NCBI GenBank assembly: GCA_024508725.1
Contig: JANINS010000001.1
Span: forward strand, 367,837 to 431,836
Direction: 5' to 3'
Source: Chitinophagaceae bacterium
Lineage (GTDB): Bacteria > Bacteroidota > Bacteroidia > Chitinophagales > Chitinophagaceae
Length of the DNA stretch: 64,000 bases
Each line of letters starts with the position of its first letter. The stretch's first letter is position 1. The translations under genes were made by a program, and so were the position numbers. The notes under the pieces were generated by a model. The model was not told the origin of the DNA, made no database searches, and was given only the letters and a program-made list of their open reading frames with translations. Shown here piece by piece: positions 24,577-34,296 of this stretch.

Positions 24577-24607
24577 TCTGGATAGTGATGTGGATTGCTG
24601 TGGATAA
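24577..24607 (-). promoter_or_regulatory. Cluster of DnaA-box-like sites upstream of mraZ
   Basis: Three same-orientation sites with starts 10-12 bases apart read TCTGGATAG (24577), TGTGGATTG (24589) and TGTGGATAA (24599). The last is the exact reverse complement of the DnaA box TTATCCACA. The spacing is close to one helical turn. They lie in the 272-base region between mraZ and the orphan gene at 24711. Confidence 0.5.
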
Positions 24608-24710
24608 GCTGTTTACTACCCTCAAAATCATGTGAATGAAGCAAAATTTCACCTTTCGATAGAACTAATGACAGGTTAATCTTTAACGCCGCTTTTGAAG
24701 ATTGGAGACT

Positions 24711-25175
24711 ATGGAAAATAAATCTGAAATCAAGAAATCAGCTTATTTAGATTTTTTTTTGAACGCTGATATAGAATATACATATTTACTTGACGAGGAA
24801 CAAGCAAAAATGGTATGGCAAAGACAAGTTCAAAGTAATGCAGCTTCCTACTTCAAACTTGAAGATGACCATTGGCTTGTCAGAGCTAAAATTGAAAATA
24901 GAATCGAATGGATAACTAGTTACAATGAATCAGACTTCCTCCACATCTGTTGCTTGCTCGAAGCGTTAGTTGAGTGGCACAAGCAGGATACAGTTTACTT
25001 CTTGATATCTCAGTCACTCGTTTTAGAAACTAAATGGCTGGAACTTACAACATATTGGAACTTGTTTTTAACTGTTGAAGATGATTGCCCTATTGTTATA
25101 AATCCAAAATTTTCGAACGAAGCCTTACTTTTTACATCGATTGGAGAAGTTTACAAGCTGGTTGACAGCATTTAA
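24711..25175 (+). CDS. Hypothetical protein
   Basis: This is an unrecognised acidic protein of 154 residues. It has no signal peptide or membrane helix and is rich in aromatic residues (for example ADIEYTYLLDEEQAKMVWQ and EALVEWHKQDTVYFLIS). The ATG at 24711 was preferred to a TTG three codons earlier. Its size, acidity and tryptophan content resemble small immunity-type or DUF proteins, but this is only an impression. It is divergent from mraZ and ends 21 bases before queA. AT-rich codon use distinguishes it from both neighbours and would fit an acquired gene. Confidence 0.6.
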   Translation: MENKSEIKKSAYLDFFLNADIEYTYLLDEEQAKMVWQRQVQSNAASYFKLEDDHWLVRAKIENRIEWITSYNESDFLHICCLLEALVEWHKQDTVYFLISQSLVLETKWLELTTYWNLFLTVEDDCPIVINPKFSNEALLFTSIGEVYKLVDSI

Positions 25176-25189
25176 CGTGAATATATTTG
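25162..25189 (+). promoter_or_regulatory. Promoter of queA, probably giving a leaderless transcript
   Basis: TTG (25162-25164), 17 bases, then TATATTTG (25182-25189) fit the Bacteroidota consensus fully. The -7 box ends seven bases before the queA ATG, so transcription would start at or very near the start codon. Confidence 0.55.
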
Positions 25190-25196
25190 CAGACAT

Positions 25197-26414
25197 ATGC
25201 ATCCAAAAGATATTTCCATTCTTGATTATACTTACGAGCTGCCCAATGATAGAATTGCAAAGTATCCTTTAGCAGAAAGAGATCAGAGTAAATTACTGGT
25301 TTATAAGAACGGGAATATTGCAGAAGATACATACATCAATCTTGATCATCATCTTCCCGAAAAATCTTTTCTTGTTTTCAATAACACCAAGGTGGTAGCA
25401 GCCAGGTTGCTTTTTCAAAAGCCAACTGGTGGAGTGATTGAAGTGTTTTGCCTGGAGCCACATGAACAATATCCTGATATCACATCAGCCATGCTCACCA
25501 AAGAAAAAGTCTGGTGGAAATGTATGGTTGGAGGTGCCGGCAAATGGAAGCATGGAATGATTTTACAAAAGCTGGTGGATGACGTTACACTCGAAGCAAC
25601 CATTATTGAAAGATCTCCCGAGACTTTCACTATTGAATTAAAATGGAATAAGCCTGATCTCAGCTTTGCTGAAGTGCTGCACAAAGCAGGAGCCATTCCG
25701 CTACCACCATATTTACACAGAGATGCTGAGGAAGCAGATAAAGAAAGATATCAAACCGTTTATGCAAAAGAAGAAGGCTCGGTTGCAGCACCAACAGGAG
25801 GATTGCATTTTACCAATCGGTTATTTGAAAAACTAAAAGCGAAGAACATCACTTCTTCATTTGTTACGCTTCACGTAGGGGCAGGAACTTTTAAACCCGT
25901 GAAAGTCGACAAAATGGAAGACCATGAAATGCATGCTGAATTTATTGATGTGGAGCTGACCTTTATCGAACAACTCATCAATAATCTTGACAACCCTGTT
26001 GTAGCAGTTGGAACAACTTCGCTCAGAACGATTGAGAGTTTGTATTGGATAGGGGTGAAAATAAGAAATAAGAATTGGGAAATAAGGAATGAGGAAGTAG
26101 CTGTTCAACAATGGGATCCTTATGAAATCGAAGTTAACCTTTCTCCAAAAGAATCGCTACAGGCATTAGCAGATTGGATGAAAGAAAATGCCATGCAACG
26201 CCTCATCACCAAAACACAGATCATCATTGCACCAGGTTATGAATTAAAAGTTGCGAAGGGATTGGTTACGAATTTTCACCAACCTCAATCTACTCTATTG
26301 TTACTTGTAGCTGCTGTAGTTGGTAAAAGTTGGAGAAGCATTTACAACCATGCCATGCAACATGATTTCAGGTTTTTGAGTTACGGAGACGGCAGCCTGA
26401 TTTGGAAAAGCTGA
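25197..26414 (+). CDS. queA: S-adenosylmethionine:tRNA ribosyltransferase-isomerase
   Basis: QueA transfers and isomerises the ribosyl part of SAM onto 7-aminomethyl-7-deazaguanine in tRNA, in queuosine synthesis. Family blocks are DYTYELPNDRIAKYPLAERDQSKLLVY at the N-terminus (shown here in parts: YELP, RIAKYP, RDQSKLL), VFNNTKVVAARL, PLPPYLHR, APTGGLHFT, TLHVGAGTFKPV, GTTSLRTIESLYW, and a C-terminal NFHQPQSTLLLLVAA. The length of 405 residues exceeds the usual 340-360. Residues 288-300 (about KIRNKNWEIRNEE) are encoded by a 7-base array between two conserved blocks. The stop codon directly abuts the stop of the convergent kinase gene. Confidence 0.96.
   Translation: MHPKDISILDYTYELPNDRIAKYPLAERDQSKLLVYKNGNIAEDTYINLDHHLPEKSFLVFNNTKVVAARLLFQKPTGGVIEVFCLEPHEQYPDITSAMLTKEKVWWKCMVGGAGKWKHGMILQKLVDDVTLEATIIERSPETFTIELKWNKPDLSFAEVLHKAGAIPLPPYLHRDAEEADKERYQTVYAKEEGSVAAPTGGLHFTNRLFEKLKAKNITSSFVTLHVGAGTFKPVKVDKMEDHEMHAEFIDVELTFIEQLINNLDNPVVAVGTTSLRTIESLYWIGVKIRNKNWEIRNEEVAVQQWDPYEIEVNLSPKESLQALADWMKENAMQRLITKTQIIIAPGYELKVAKGLVTNFHQPQSTLLLLVAAVVGKSWRSIYNHAMQHDFRFLSYGDGSLIWKS
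26060..26094. repeat. 7-base array (AATAAGA type) inside queA
   Basis: Units are AATAAGA, AATAAGA, ATTGGGA, AATAAGG, AATGAGG. The order and the variant units parallel those of the intergenic array at 7050-7091. It is translated in frame without a stop. Confidence 0.85.
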
Positions 26415-27722
26415 TCATTTTTTGTGCATGATGGGTACTTCTACGGTGAACACACTGCCTTTACCTAAAGTACTGTCCACTCTTATTCTTCCTTTGTGAG
26501 CATCAACAACAGTCTTCACATAACTCATTCCTAAGCCAAAACCCTTTACGTTGTGAATGTTTCCTGTATGAGCTCTGTAGAACTTCTCGAAGATTCGTTT
26601 TACTGATTCTTTGCTCATCCCTATACCATTGTCTTCTACTCTGAAAATAAAATGCTTGTGGGTACAATGCGTATAGACCCTTATATGAAGATTGTCTTTC
26701 GAATATTTGATTGCATTATCGATGAGATTCGAAACAAGATTGGTGAAGTGCACTTCATCTGCATTCACAAGATCTTCCTTGGCATTCAATGTAAGTTCAA
26801 TTCTCCCTTGTTTATCTTCTAACTGCAATCTGAAATTATCAACTACCCTGCTGATGATCTCATGAGCATGCAATTGTTTAAAGTTTAGTTTCAGCTCTTG
26901 TTTGTCCATCAAAGCAGCCTGGAGTATCGTCTCCACATGCTTGTTCATTCTTTTATTCTCTTCTTTGATGATACCGCTGAAGTATTGCATCTTCTCTTTG
27001 TCCTGCTGCACTTTTTCATTTCTCAAAGCATCTACTGCAAGTGATATTGTTGCAAGCGGTGTTTTGAATTCATGCGTCATGTTGTTGATGAAATCGCTTT
27101 TGATCTCACTCAGTTTTTTCTGAGCCAGCAATGTTCTGACGGTAAGATAGAAAGCAGCAAGAATGATCAATGTAAAAATGATAGAGCCAACGATCATCCA
27201 GGTAAGTGACTGGTATAACTCCTTTCTAAAATCCAGCACTACCAACTCTACAGTTTCGGTTGGTATCATTGCTGCATCAATATCAGCACCGGTTAGAATG
27301 GGAAATCCCCGATAACGATTGTTTACTGTGTCTACATTAAGATAACGTTCATAAAAACCTGGTGACTGAAGCTCTGCAACACCATTTGCAACAAGTGCAA
27401 ATTCAAAATCAACTTTTTTCAATCCCTGTGATTCGAAAGCCCTGCTGAATTTATCCCGAACTTCTGACGCAGTATAAAGTTTTGAAAGTGTTATATGATC
27501 TGGGGTAGGTGGAATGGGATCATCAAAATGTTTTTTAGCAGTGGAAGCATTTGCATAGCGGCTAAGATCAGAAGCCACCATTCTGCCTGCCTGTTCTATT
27601 TTAAACAGTAGCTTCTCTTCCTGCACAACTAATAAATTTTTAAACCATGATACCTGCAATGCAATAATACCCAAGAGGCTGAGCGTTATCAATACAACAA
27701 TTACAGGGAAAATTCTTTTCAT
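26415..27722 (-). CDS. Sensor histidine kinase
   Basis: This is a membrane-bound two-component sensor of 435 residues. Two membrane helices (about 7-27 and 174-196) enclose a periplasmic domain of about 145 residues with no recognised fold. The HisKA region has NNMTHEFKTPLATIS with the phospho-acceptor H217. The ATPase domain has the N-box NLVSNLIDNAIKYS, the G1 box VEDNGIGMS and the G2 box GFGLGMSYVK. No HAMP domain is obvious between the second helix and HisKA. A response regulator gene would usually be adjacent but is not seen here, so the partner is encoded elsewhere. The signal is unknown. Confidence 0.93.
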   Translation of the reverse strand: MKRIFPVIVVLITLSLLGIIALQVSWFKNLLVVQEEKLLFKIEQAGRMVASDLSRYANASTAKKHFDDPIPPTPDHITLSKLYTASEVRDKFSRAFESQGLKKVDFEFALVANGVAELQSPGFYERYLNVDTVNNRYRGFPILTGADIDAAMIPTETVELVVLDFRKELYQSLTWMIVGSIIFTLIILAAFYLTVRTLLAQKKLSEIKSDFINNMTHEFKTPLATISLAVDALRNEKVQQDKEKMQYFSGIIKEENKRMNKHVETILQAALMDKQELKLNFKQLHAHEIISRVVDNFRLQLEDKQGRIELTLNAKEDLVNADEVHFTNLVSNLIDNAIKYSKDNLHIRVYTHCTHKHFIFRVEDNGIGMSKESVKRIFEKFYRAHTGNIHNVKGFGLGMSYVKTVVDAHKGRIRVDSTLGKGSVFTVEVPIMHKK

Positions 27723-27760
27723 CCGGTTGGTTTAATTCCTAAGCTATCGAAGTGCAGAAG

Positions 27761-27788
27761 CAAATATAGTTGTAGCACTCTGCATCAA
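27761..27788 (-). promoter_or_regulatory. Promoter of the histidine kinase gene
   Basis: On the minus strand TTG is followed after 17 bases by TATATTTG, with the box ending 38 bases upstream of the ATG. The geometry equals that of the queA promoter. Confidence 0.55.
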
Positions 27789-27855
27789 AAAAATCAAGTG
27801 CCTGTTTATCATCTTTTTAACGGCACGATTCTTTACTTTCAATTAGTGAAATGTT

Positions 27856-27863
27856 TTAATTTG
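27856..27863 (+). promoter_or_regulatory. Possible -7 element of the AlgH-family gene
   Basis: TTAATTTG matches TAnnTTTG in all fixed positions but the second. It ends seven bases before the ATG, exactly as at queA, and would give a nearly leaderless message. Confidence 0.35.
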
Positions 27864-27870
27864 GCGTCGT

Positions 27871-28422
27871 ATGGTTGATCTTGCTCCCGGACTTTTGCTT
27901 ATTTCTGACCCATTTCTCAAAGATCCAAACTTCATGAGAACGGTTATTCTTTTGTGCGAACATCAGCCGGAAGGCAGCTTTGGATTTGTGCTTAATCGTC
28001 CGTATGAACAAGTGGTTGGCGAATTGATCTCTGACCTTGAAGGCACGAACATTCCACTTTTTTATGGTGGTCCTGTTCAGGTTGATACGGTTCATTTTCT
28101 ACACAAAAGACCAGACCTGCTGGAAGGTGGCTTTGAAGTAGTAGATGGAATTTACTGGGGCGGCGATTTTGAAGAAGTGGTGCAACTCATTAAGAACGGC
28201 ACATTAAAGAACAGCGATATTCGGTTTTATATTGGTTACAGTGGCTGGGGTGAAGGCCAGTTAGAAAATGAACTGAAAGAAAAAAGCTGGATCACCCGTG
28301 AGGGAACAAAGCAACTGATCTTTCATAAACAGGCAGATATGATCTGGAAAGATGCATTAAAAGATCTTGGTGGTGAGTATTCGCAAATGACGAATTATCC
28401 GATCGATCCACAGTTGAATTGA
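27871..28422 (+). CDS. YqgE/AlgH family protein
   Basis: This protein of 183 residues belongs to the AlgH/YqgE (DUF179) family. Blocks are APGLLLISDPFLKDPNF, RTVILLCEH, GSFGFVLNRP, YGGPVQVDTVHFLH and IGYSGWGEGQLENEL. The family was first linked to alginate regulation in Pseudomonas, but the biochemical role remains unclear. The protein has no signal peptide and should be cytoplasmic. It starts with ATG seven bases after a -7-like box, and is followed by a gap with an 8-base array and a dispersed repeat copy. Confidence 0.92.
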   Translation: MVDLAPGLLLISDPFLKDPNFMRTVILLCEHQPEGSFGFVLNRPYEQVVGELISDLEGTNIPLFYGGPVQVDTVHFLHKRPDLLEGGFEVVDGIYWGGDFEEVVQLIKNGTLKNSDIRFYIGYSGWGEGQLENELKEKSWITREGTKQLIFHKQADMIWKDALKDLGGEYSQMTNYPIDPQLN

Positions 28423-28427
28423 ATAAT

Positions 28428-28458
28428 TGAACCCCGAAGACACAAAGGCACGAAGACG
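28428..28458. repeat. 8-base array (ACACAAAG type)
   Basis: Consecutive units are CCCCGAAG, ACACAAAG, GCACGAAG. The same words occur at 6903-6926 and, in an opposed pair, at 22840-22918. Confidence 0.65.
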
Positions 28459-28513
28459 TTCTAAGTTGGATTTTTTATTATGGAACCAGCTTTTGTACAT
28501 GAATGAATCTTCC

Positions 28514-28533
28514 GTTGCGTCGCACACTTGTAC
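28514..28533 (-). repeat. Dispersed repeat core, copy 7
   Basis: The plus strand reads GTTGCGTCGCACACTTGTAC, the reverse complement of the core. It is 20 bases upstream of the small membrane protein gene. CAGCTTTTGTACATGAATG on its left resembles the outer end of the composite elements. Confidence 0.8.
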
Positions 28534-28553
28534 AACCATAACTTTATTAGGCT

Positions 28554-28874
28554 ATGATCACGGAGAAGAAGATCAAAGAAATAAAAAGTTTACTCCAAAA
28601 TGGTGTTCCGGAAGGTGAGATGAAGCTTGAACTACAAGAAGAAGGATTTACCGAAGAAGACATAAAGGAAGCTTTTAAGCCTAAACCTTATGATATGAGA
28701 TCATGGTTTTTGTTCTTTGGTATTGTCGTTAGCTGCTTTGGCGTATACACAATTATGAATAACCATGGTTTTCTTCCTTTAATACTTGGTTTGTCATTAC
28801 TGTGGCGTTATTATAGCCTCGACCTGAAACTTAAAAGAGGTATTGAACAAAAACAAAAAAGCCCTCACGAATGA
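28554..28874 (+). CDS. Small membrane protein of unknown function
   Basis: This protein of 106 residues has an acidic and basic N-terminal half and a C-terminal membrane part. Residues 1-40 (KIKEIKSLLQNGV, then EEGFTEEDIKEAF) look like a compact helical motif of the UBA-like or SHOCT-like kind. Two hydrophobic helices follow (about SWFLFFGIVVSCFGVYTIM and FLPLILGLSLLWRYY). No function can be assigned. The last codons and the TGA stop lie inside the hairpin of the terminator at 28855-28878, so the gene shares its end with the terminator of the convergent atpD-atpC operon. Confidence 0.7.
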   Translation: MITEKKIKEIKSLLQNGVPEGEMKLELQEEGFTEEDIKEAFKPKPYDMRSWFLFFGIVVSCFGVYTIMNNHGFLPLILGLSLLWRYYSLDLKLKRGIEQKQKSPHE

Positions 28875-28878
28875 GGGC
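28855..28878 (-). terminator. Terminator of atpD-atpC overlapping the convergent gene's stop
   Basis: The stem GCCCTCA with TGAGGGC (loop CGAA) is followed by six T on the minus strand. The TGA of the right arm is the stop codon of the plus-strand gene. Confidence 0.85.
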
Positions 28879-28901
28879 CCTTCAATTTCTAAAAAGAACG
28901 A

Positions 28902-29156
28902 TTACGCTTCTTTCGCACCTTCTACCAGCACAGTTACTTTGTTGTTCAGCACTTCTACAAATCCACCCTGGATAGAATAGCTTTCTGTGTTATTCTTATT
29001 ATCCATCAGGATCTTCATGTTGCCTTTGCCCAACGCACTTACCATAGCAGCATGCCTGTCTAACACTTCGAACAAACCTGAAATGCCTGGCAATTGCACA
29101 CCATACACTTCACCGCTATAAAGCTTACGTTCCGGAGTTAATATTTCTAATGTCAT
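28902..29156 (-). CDS. atpC: ATP synthase F1 subunit epsilon
   Basis: The epsilon subunit is part of the central stalk and can inhibit hydrolysis. The protein of 84 residues corresponds to the N-terminal beta sandwich only: MTLEILTPERKLYSGEV, VQLPGISGLFEVLDRHAAMVSAL, and GGFVEVLNNKVTVLVEGA. The C-terminal helical hairpin that inhibits the enzyme in E. coli is absent, which is common in this phylum. The ATG at 29156 fits the family; 13 further codons upstream would be encoded by an 8-base array and are rejected. It is downstream of atpD in the same operon. Confidence 0.95.
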   Translation of the reverse strand: MTLEILTPERKLYSGEVYGVQLPGISGLFEVLDRHAAMVSALGKGNMKILMDNKNNTESYSIQGGFVEVLNNKVTVLVEGAKEA

Positions 29157-29160
29157 AAAT

Positions 29161-29236
29161 TCGATTTGCAAATTTGCAGATGTGCAGATGTGCAAAATAC
29201 CTTATTGGCAGATTGGCACATTTGCATATTAGCACA

Positions 29237-29239
<3 letters not shown>
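29161..29239. repeat. 8-base arrays between atpD and atpC
   Basis: The left array has GCAGATGT twice with flanking GCAAATTT-type units. The right array has GGCAGATT, GGCACATT, TGCATATT, AGCACATT. They fill the complete 80-base gap between atpD and atpC and partly complement each other around the TGC and GCA words. Confidence 0.75.
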
Positions 29240-30760
<1,521 letters not shown>

Positions 30761-30799
30761 TTACGTGTGAAAACCCGGGCAAAACCCTGATTTTGGCGG

Positions 30800-30829
30800 C
30801 AAAGGTAAGGGTTGAGGGTTAATGAACAA
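30800..30829 (-). promoter_or_regulatory. Promoter of atpD-atpC
   Basis: On the minus strand TTG is followed after exactly 19 bases by TACCTTTG, a full match to the Bacteroidota consensus. The -7 box ends 63 bases before the atpD ATG. Confidence 0.75.
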
Positions 30830-31241
30830 GTTGGATTTTTAACCTTCATTGGTTCCGGTACGAAGGATTAGGGAGAGTGGTAATTAATAGTACGATACAA
30901 GATCGCAGTTTTAATCCTCGGAAATAGTGCGTATGCAAATAAATCTACAAAAAACAGTTGGAGAATGACAATAATTGCTCCTTCAGGAAGAATTATGGAA
31001 CAGGAAACTATAAAACCCTATCGAAGTCAAAATAATACTTGATATTATTTTTAAACAAGTTCGAATAGGAGTCAATCTACCTGCTTGATTATGAAACAAG
31101 AACAGGCAAGTTTATCTGAAAGAATATAGATGTAATAATAGTCGGACCTTTCTAAATTTTGTTGGTTATATGCTCACGGTACAGTAGTTGTAGCAGCAGT
31201 GGCATTGATATTCTCAATGCTTAATCACTAATTATTTATTT
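30830..31241. other. Gene-free region between atpD and the T9SS cargo cluster
   Basis: No supported gene, hairpin or repeat was seen in these 412 bases. The DNA is AT-rich and must contain the promoter for the cargo gene at 31242; CTAAATTTTG near 31155 resembles a -7 box with one extra base, but it is too weak to call. Confidence 0.5.
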
Positions 31242-34220
31242 ATGAAAAGAACTCTACTCAGAAGTGCTGGTATCTTCTTATGTCTGCTTGGGTTTGTTGC
31301 TGCTAAAGCCCAGGTATCTGTATCTGCAACTGCAGGTACGGCAAGCGGAACATATACAACGCTTGCCAATGCTTTTATCGCTATTAATAATGGAACACAC
31401 CAAGGAGTGATATCGATAACTCTCACTGGTAACACATTAGAAACAGCCAGTGCTTCATTGGATAGCTCAGGCAATACCACTGCATCAAACTATACTTCTA
31501 TTTCAATTCAACCTGCTGCGGGAACTCCTGTTACAATAACGGGTGCAGTTGCAGGTCCGTTAGTTAATTTGAATGGAGCTGATAATGTAACAATAGATGG
31601 AATTGCATTAGCACCAGGCGGTGCAACATTAACGATCAGTAATACCAGTACCGCTGCAACCGCATCTACAATTAAATTCATCAATGACGCCGTATCAAAC
31701 ACTGTAAAAAATACAACGATCAGGGGTGCAGGTGTAGCACTAACTACCGGTGTTGTATTTTTCAGTACTGGTTTGGCAAGAGGAAACGATAACAATACTC
31801 TTTTAAATAATGATATTGATGCAACGGCTTCTGCCATGTTAGGAATCTTTTCATCCGGAACAACAGCAACAGCATATCAACAAAATAGCGGAAACACCGT
31901 AACAAATTGCTGGATCCGGGATTATTTCAATGCTACATTTGTTCCAACTCCATCAACTAATACTGCAAATTTTTACGGTCTTTATCTTGCTGCGGGAAAT
32001 ACAGACTGGACAATTACCGGCAATAGCTTTTATCAGACAATACCAAGAACTGTAGCTATTAACTCTACATTCTTCGGAGCACTTATCGCTCCTACTTACA
32101 CTATAGATAAACATGTTATTTCTGGAAACTATTTTGGTGGGAGCGCAGCTGGAGCATCAAATACAATAGGAAACCTTCAACTATCGTCCTCGGGAACCGC
32201 TTATGCTAGTTTTATCGGATTTTCAATTCAAACTGGCGGAACCGGAAACCTGGTGGATGGTAATATTGTAAGAAATATTACGCTTACAAGCTCCGCAACA
32301 ACTTCTCCAACTAATGCGGGATTCTTTGGATACATTGGTGGTTATAATGGTTCAAGTACTTTTAATAATAACCAGGTTGCGGATATTAATTTTATAAATA
32401 ACACTTCTGGTGGATACATTTCTTTTCAAGCAATGTATATGATAGGAAGAGTGACACAGGCAGGCACAACAGTAACGCCTTCGTTTACATTAAACAATAA
32501 TATTATCTCGAATGTTACTGCTAGCAGTTTGGTGAACGCAGAGTTTCAGTTCTATGGGCTTAGGCTGGAGGCTTCATCAAACCCAAGCCTTACTACTACA
32601 ACAACAATATCAAATCCTACTTTTTTAGCATCCGGTAACCAGATCAATAGTTTTACTATTACTACCGGGCCTGCGGCAGCAACCTATATGCGTAGTATTG
32701 GAGTTGTTACCTCCAATGGTTTAGGTTCAACTGCTCCATTACAGCCCAAGTCAACCCTAAGCAATAATATTATAAGGGATATCTATGTAGGAGGCAACCT
32801 GAATAGTTATGCGGCACCAACTGTTTCAGGAATCCAGATTACAGGAGCAGCTAACGTTGCAAATGGGGATGTACAAAATGTATCAGGAAATGTGATCTAT
32901 AATCTGGGGGCTACCACAACTGCAGATATTTTCAATTCAGTTGCAGGAATTATTGTCAATAACAGTTCGTATATTATTGAAAAAAACAAAGTTTACGGGC
33001 TTTCCAATACAGCTCCAGGCACTACCCAAATACCGGTAATTTTTGGTATTAACGTAAGAGGAGTGATCACAACCAGCATAGTACGTAACAATTTTATATC
33101 CGTTGGTGCTGGTCCAACTACAAACACAAACATCTTTGGAATATTTCATGGAGTATCTTCAACTGCACCATTAAACATTCATTTTAACTCGGTTTACCTG
33201 ACGGGTATTGCAGGTACACGTAATTCTGTAGCATTTTACAGAGGTAATGAAGCCATGACAAGTGCCATTACTACAACAGTAGATCTAAAAAATAATATCT
33301 TCTATAATTTCAGATCTGGTGGCACAGGTAAAAATTATGCAATCGGTTCATTTGGTACAGGAACCTGGACCTCTAATTACAATGTATTGTTTAGTGTAGA
33401 CCCTGCAACAACGGCTACATGGAATAATGCAGATAATGACCTGGCAACTTATAAAACCAACAGTGGTCAAGAAGCAAATTCATTAAGAACACCAGTGAAT
33501 TTTGTTGATCCGGCAAATGGTGATCTGCACTTAACTGGTGCTTCGGTTGGTGATGTGAACCTAAGAGGTATTCCTGTTACCGGAATTACAACTGATTTTG
33601 ACAATCAAAACCGCAGCTCTTCTAACCCATATATAGGTGCCGACGAAGCAAGTATCTCATTACCTGTACAGATCGCTAATTTCTCTGGCGTAAAAGAAAA
33701 TGGCAGGAACAGGCTTTCATGGACAACATCAAGTGAAAGCAATAACAAAGGTTTTGAATTAGAACGCAGTGCCGATGGAAAGAACTTTAGCTCTATCGGT
33801 TTCATCGTTACCAAAGCTGACAAGGGTAACAGCACAACGGGACTTAGTTATGGATTTACGGATGAAAACCCAATTGCCGGAACCAATTATTATAGGTTAA
33901 AACAAGTGGATAATGATGGAAGATCAAACTATTCGGGAGTGGTGATCCTGAAAGGTGAAAAGATCTTCAGCATTTCTGCACTTTATCCTAACCCGGCAAA
34001 AGATGAGCTAACAGTATCTGTAAGTACTATTACAGCCGAAAAAGCAACCATTACAATATTGGATGCAAACGGAAAAGTAGCCCGCCATTTATCTTTGAAC
34101 TTCGTAAGCGGTGAAAATAATTTTACAATAGGAATATCAGAAATGCCACCCGGAGCCTATTTCGTCCGGTTAATTAGTGCATCTGGCGAATTAAAAACGT
34201 CACAGTTCATAAAAAAATAA
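31242..34220 (+). CDS. T9SS cargo protein with beta-helix-type repeats
   Basis: This is a secreted protein of 992 residues. A signal peptide (MKRTLLRSAGIFLCLLGFV, cleaved near AKAQ) is followed by a long Asn/Thr/Gly-rich region (about 25-800). That region has recurring short strands such as GNTLETAS, NNTLLNNDID, NNIISNVTAS and LNNNIIRDIY-like units, as in right-handed parallel beta helices. Residues from about 805 form an immunoglobulin-like module (RLSWTTSSESNNKGFELERS) and the last 80 are a type A sorting domain (LYPNPAKDELTV... SQFIKK). In known systems this domain directs export through the T9SS and is cleaved or anchored at the surface. Ligand or function is unknown. Confidence 0.9.
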   Translation: MKRTLLRSAGIFLCLLGFVAAKAQVSVSATAGTASGTYTTLANAFIAINNGTHQGVISITLTGNTLETASASLDSSGNTTASNYTSISIQPAAGTPVTITGAVAGPLVNLNGADNVTIDGIALAPGGATLTISNTSTAATASTIKFINDAVSNTVKNTTIRGAGVALTTGVVFFSTGLARGNDNNTLLNNDIDATASAMLGIFSSGTTATAYQQNSGNTVTNCWIRDYFNATFVPTPSTNTANFYGLYLAAGNTDWTITGNSFYQTIPRTVAINSTFFGALIAPTYTIDKHVISGNYFGGSAAGASNTIGNLQLSSSGTAYASFIGFSIQTGGTGNLVDGNIVRNITLTSSATTSPTNAGFFGYIGGYNGSSTFNNNQVADINFINNTSGGYISFQAMYMIGRVTQAGTTVTPSFTLNNNIISNVTASSLVNAEFQFYGLRLEASSNPSLTTTTTISNPTFLASGNQINSFTITTGPAAATYMRSIGVVTSNGLGSTAPLQPKSTLSNNIIRDIYVGGNLNSYAAPTVSGIQITGAANVANGDVQNVSGNVIYNLGATTTADIFNSVAGIIVNNSSYIIEKNKVYGLSNTAPGTTQIPVIFGINVRGVITTSIVRNNFISVGAGPTTNTNIFGIFHGVSSTAPLNIHFNSVYLTGIAGTRNSVAFYRGNEAMTSAITTTVDLKNNIFYNFRSGGTGKNYAIGSFGTGTWTSNYNVLFSVDPATTATWNNADNDLATYKTNSGQEANSLRTPVNFVDPANGDLHLTGASVGDVNLRGIPVTGITTDFDNQNRSSSNPYIGADEASISLPVQIANFSGVKENGRNRLSWTTSSESNNKGFELERSADGKNFSSIGFIVTKADKGNSTTGLSYGFTDENPIAGTNYYRLKQVDNDGRSNYSGVVILKGEKIFSISALYPNPAKDELTVSVSTITAEKATITILDANGKVARHLSLNFVSGENNFTIGISEMPPGAYFVRLISASGELKTSQFIKK

Positions 34221-34241
34221 ATCAAAATAAACCGCTTGTGG

Positions 34242-34268
34242 AAAAGTCCCCGAAATACGGGGACTTTT
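34242..34268 (+). terminator. Terminator after the first T9SS cargo gene
   Basis: An 11 bp perfect stem AAAAGTCCCCG with CGGGGACTTTT and a 5-base loop; symmetrical A and T runs make it active in either direction. Confidence 0.9.
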
Positions 34269-34296
34269 CATATATTGTGGCATCAAACCAAAGATT

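Noticed and set aside
29157-29195. N-terminal extension of AtpC
   Set aside because: It is translated from an octamer array; epsilon subunits start at the MTLEIL segment.
30840-31241. Small RNA or riboswitch in the gap before the T9SS cluster
   Set aside because: No stable hairpin or known riboswitch core was visible by eye.
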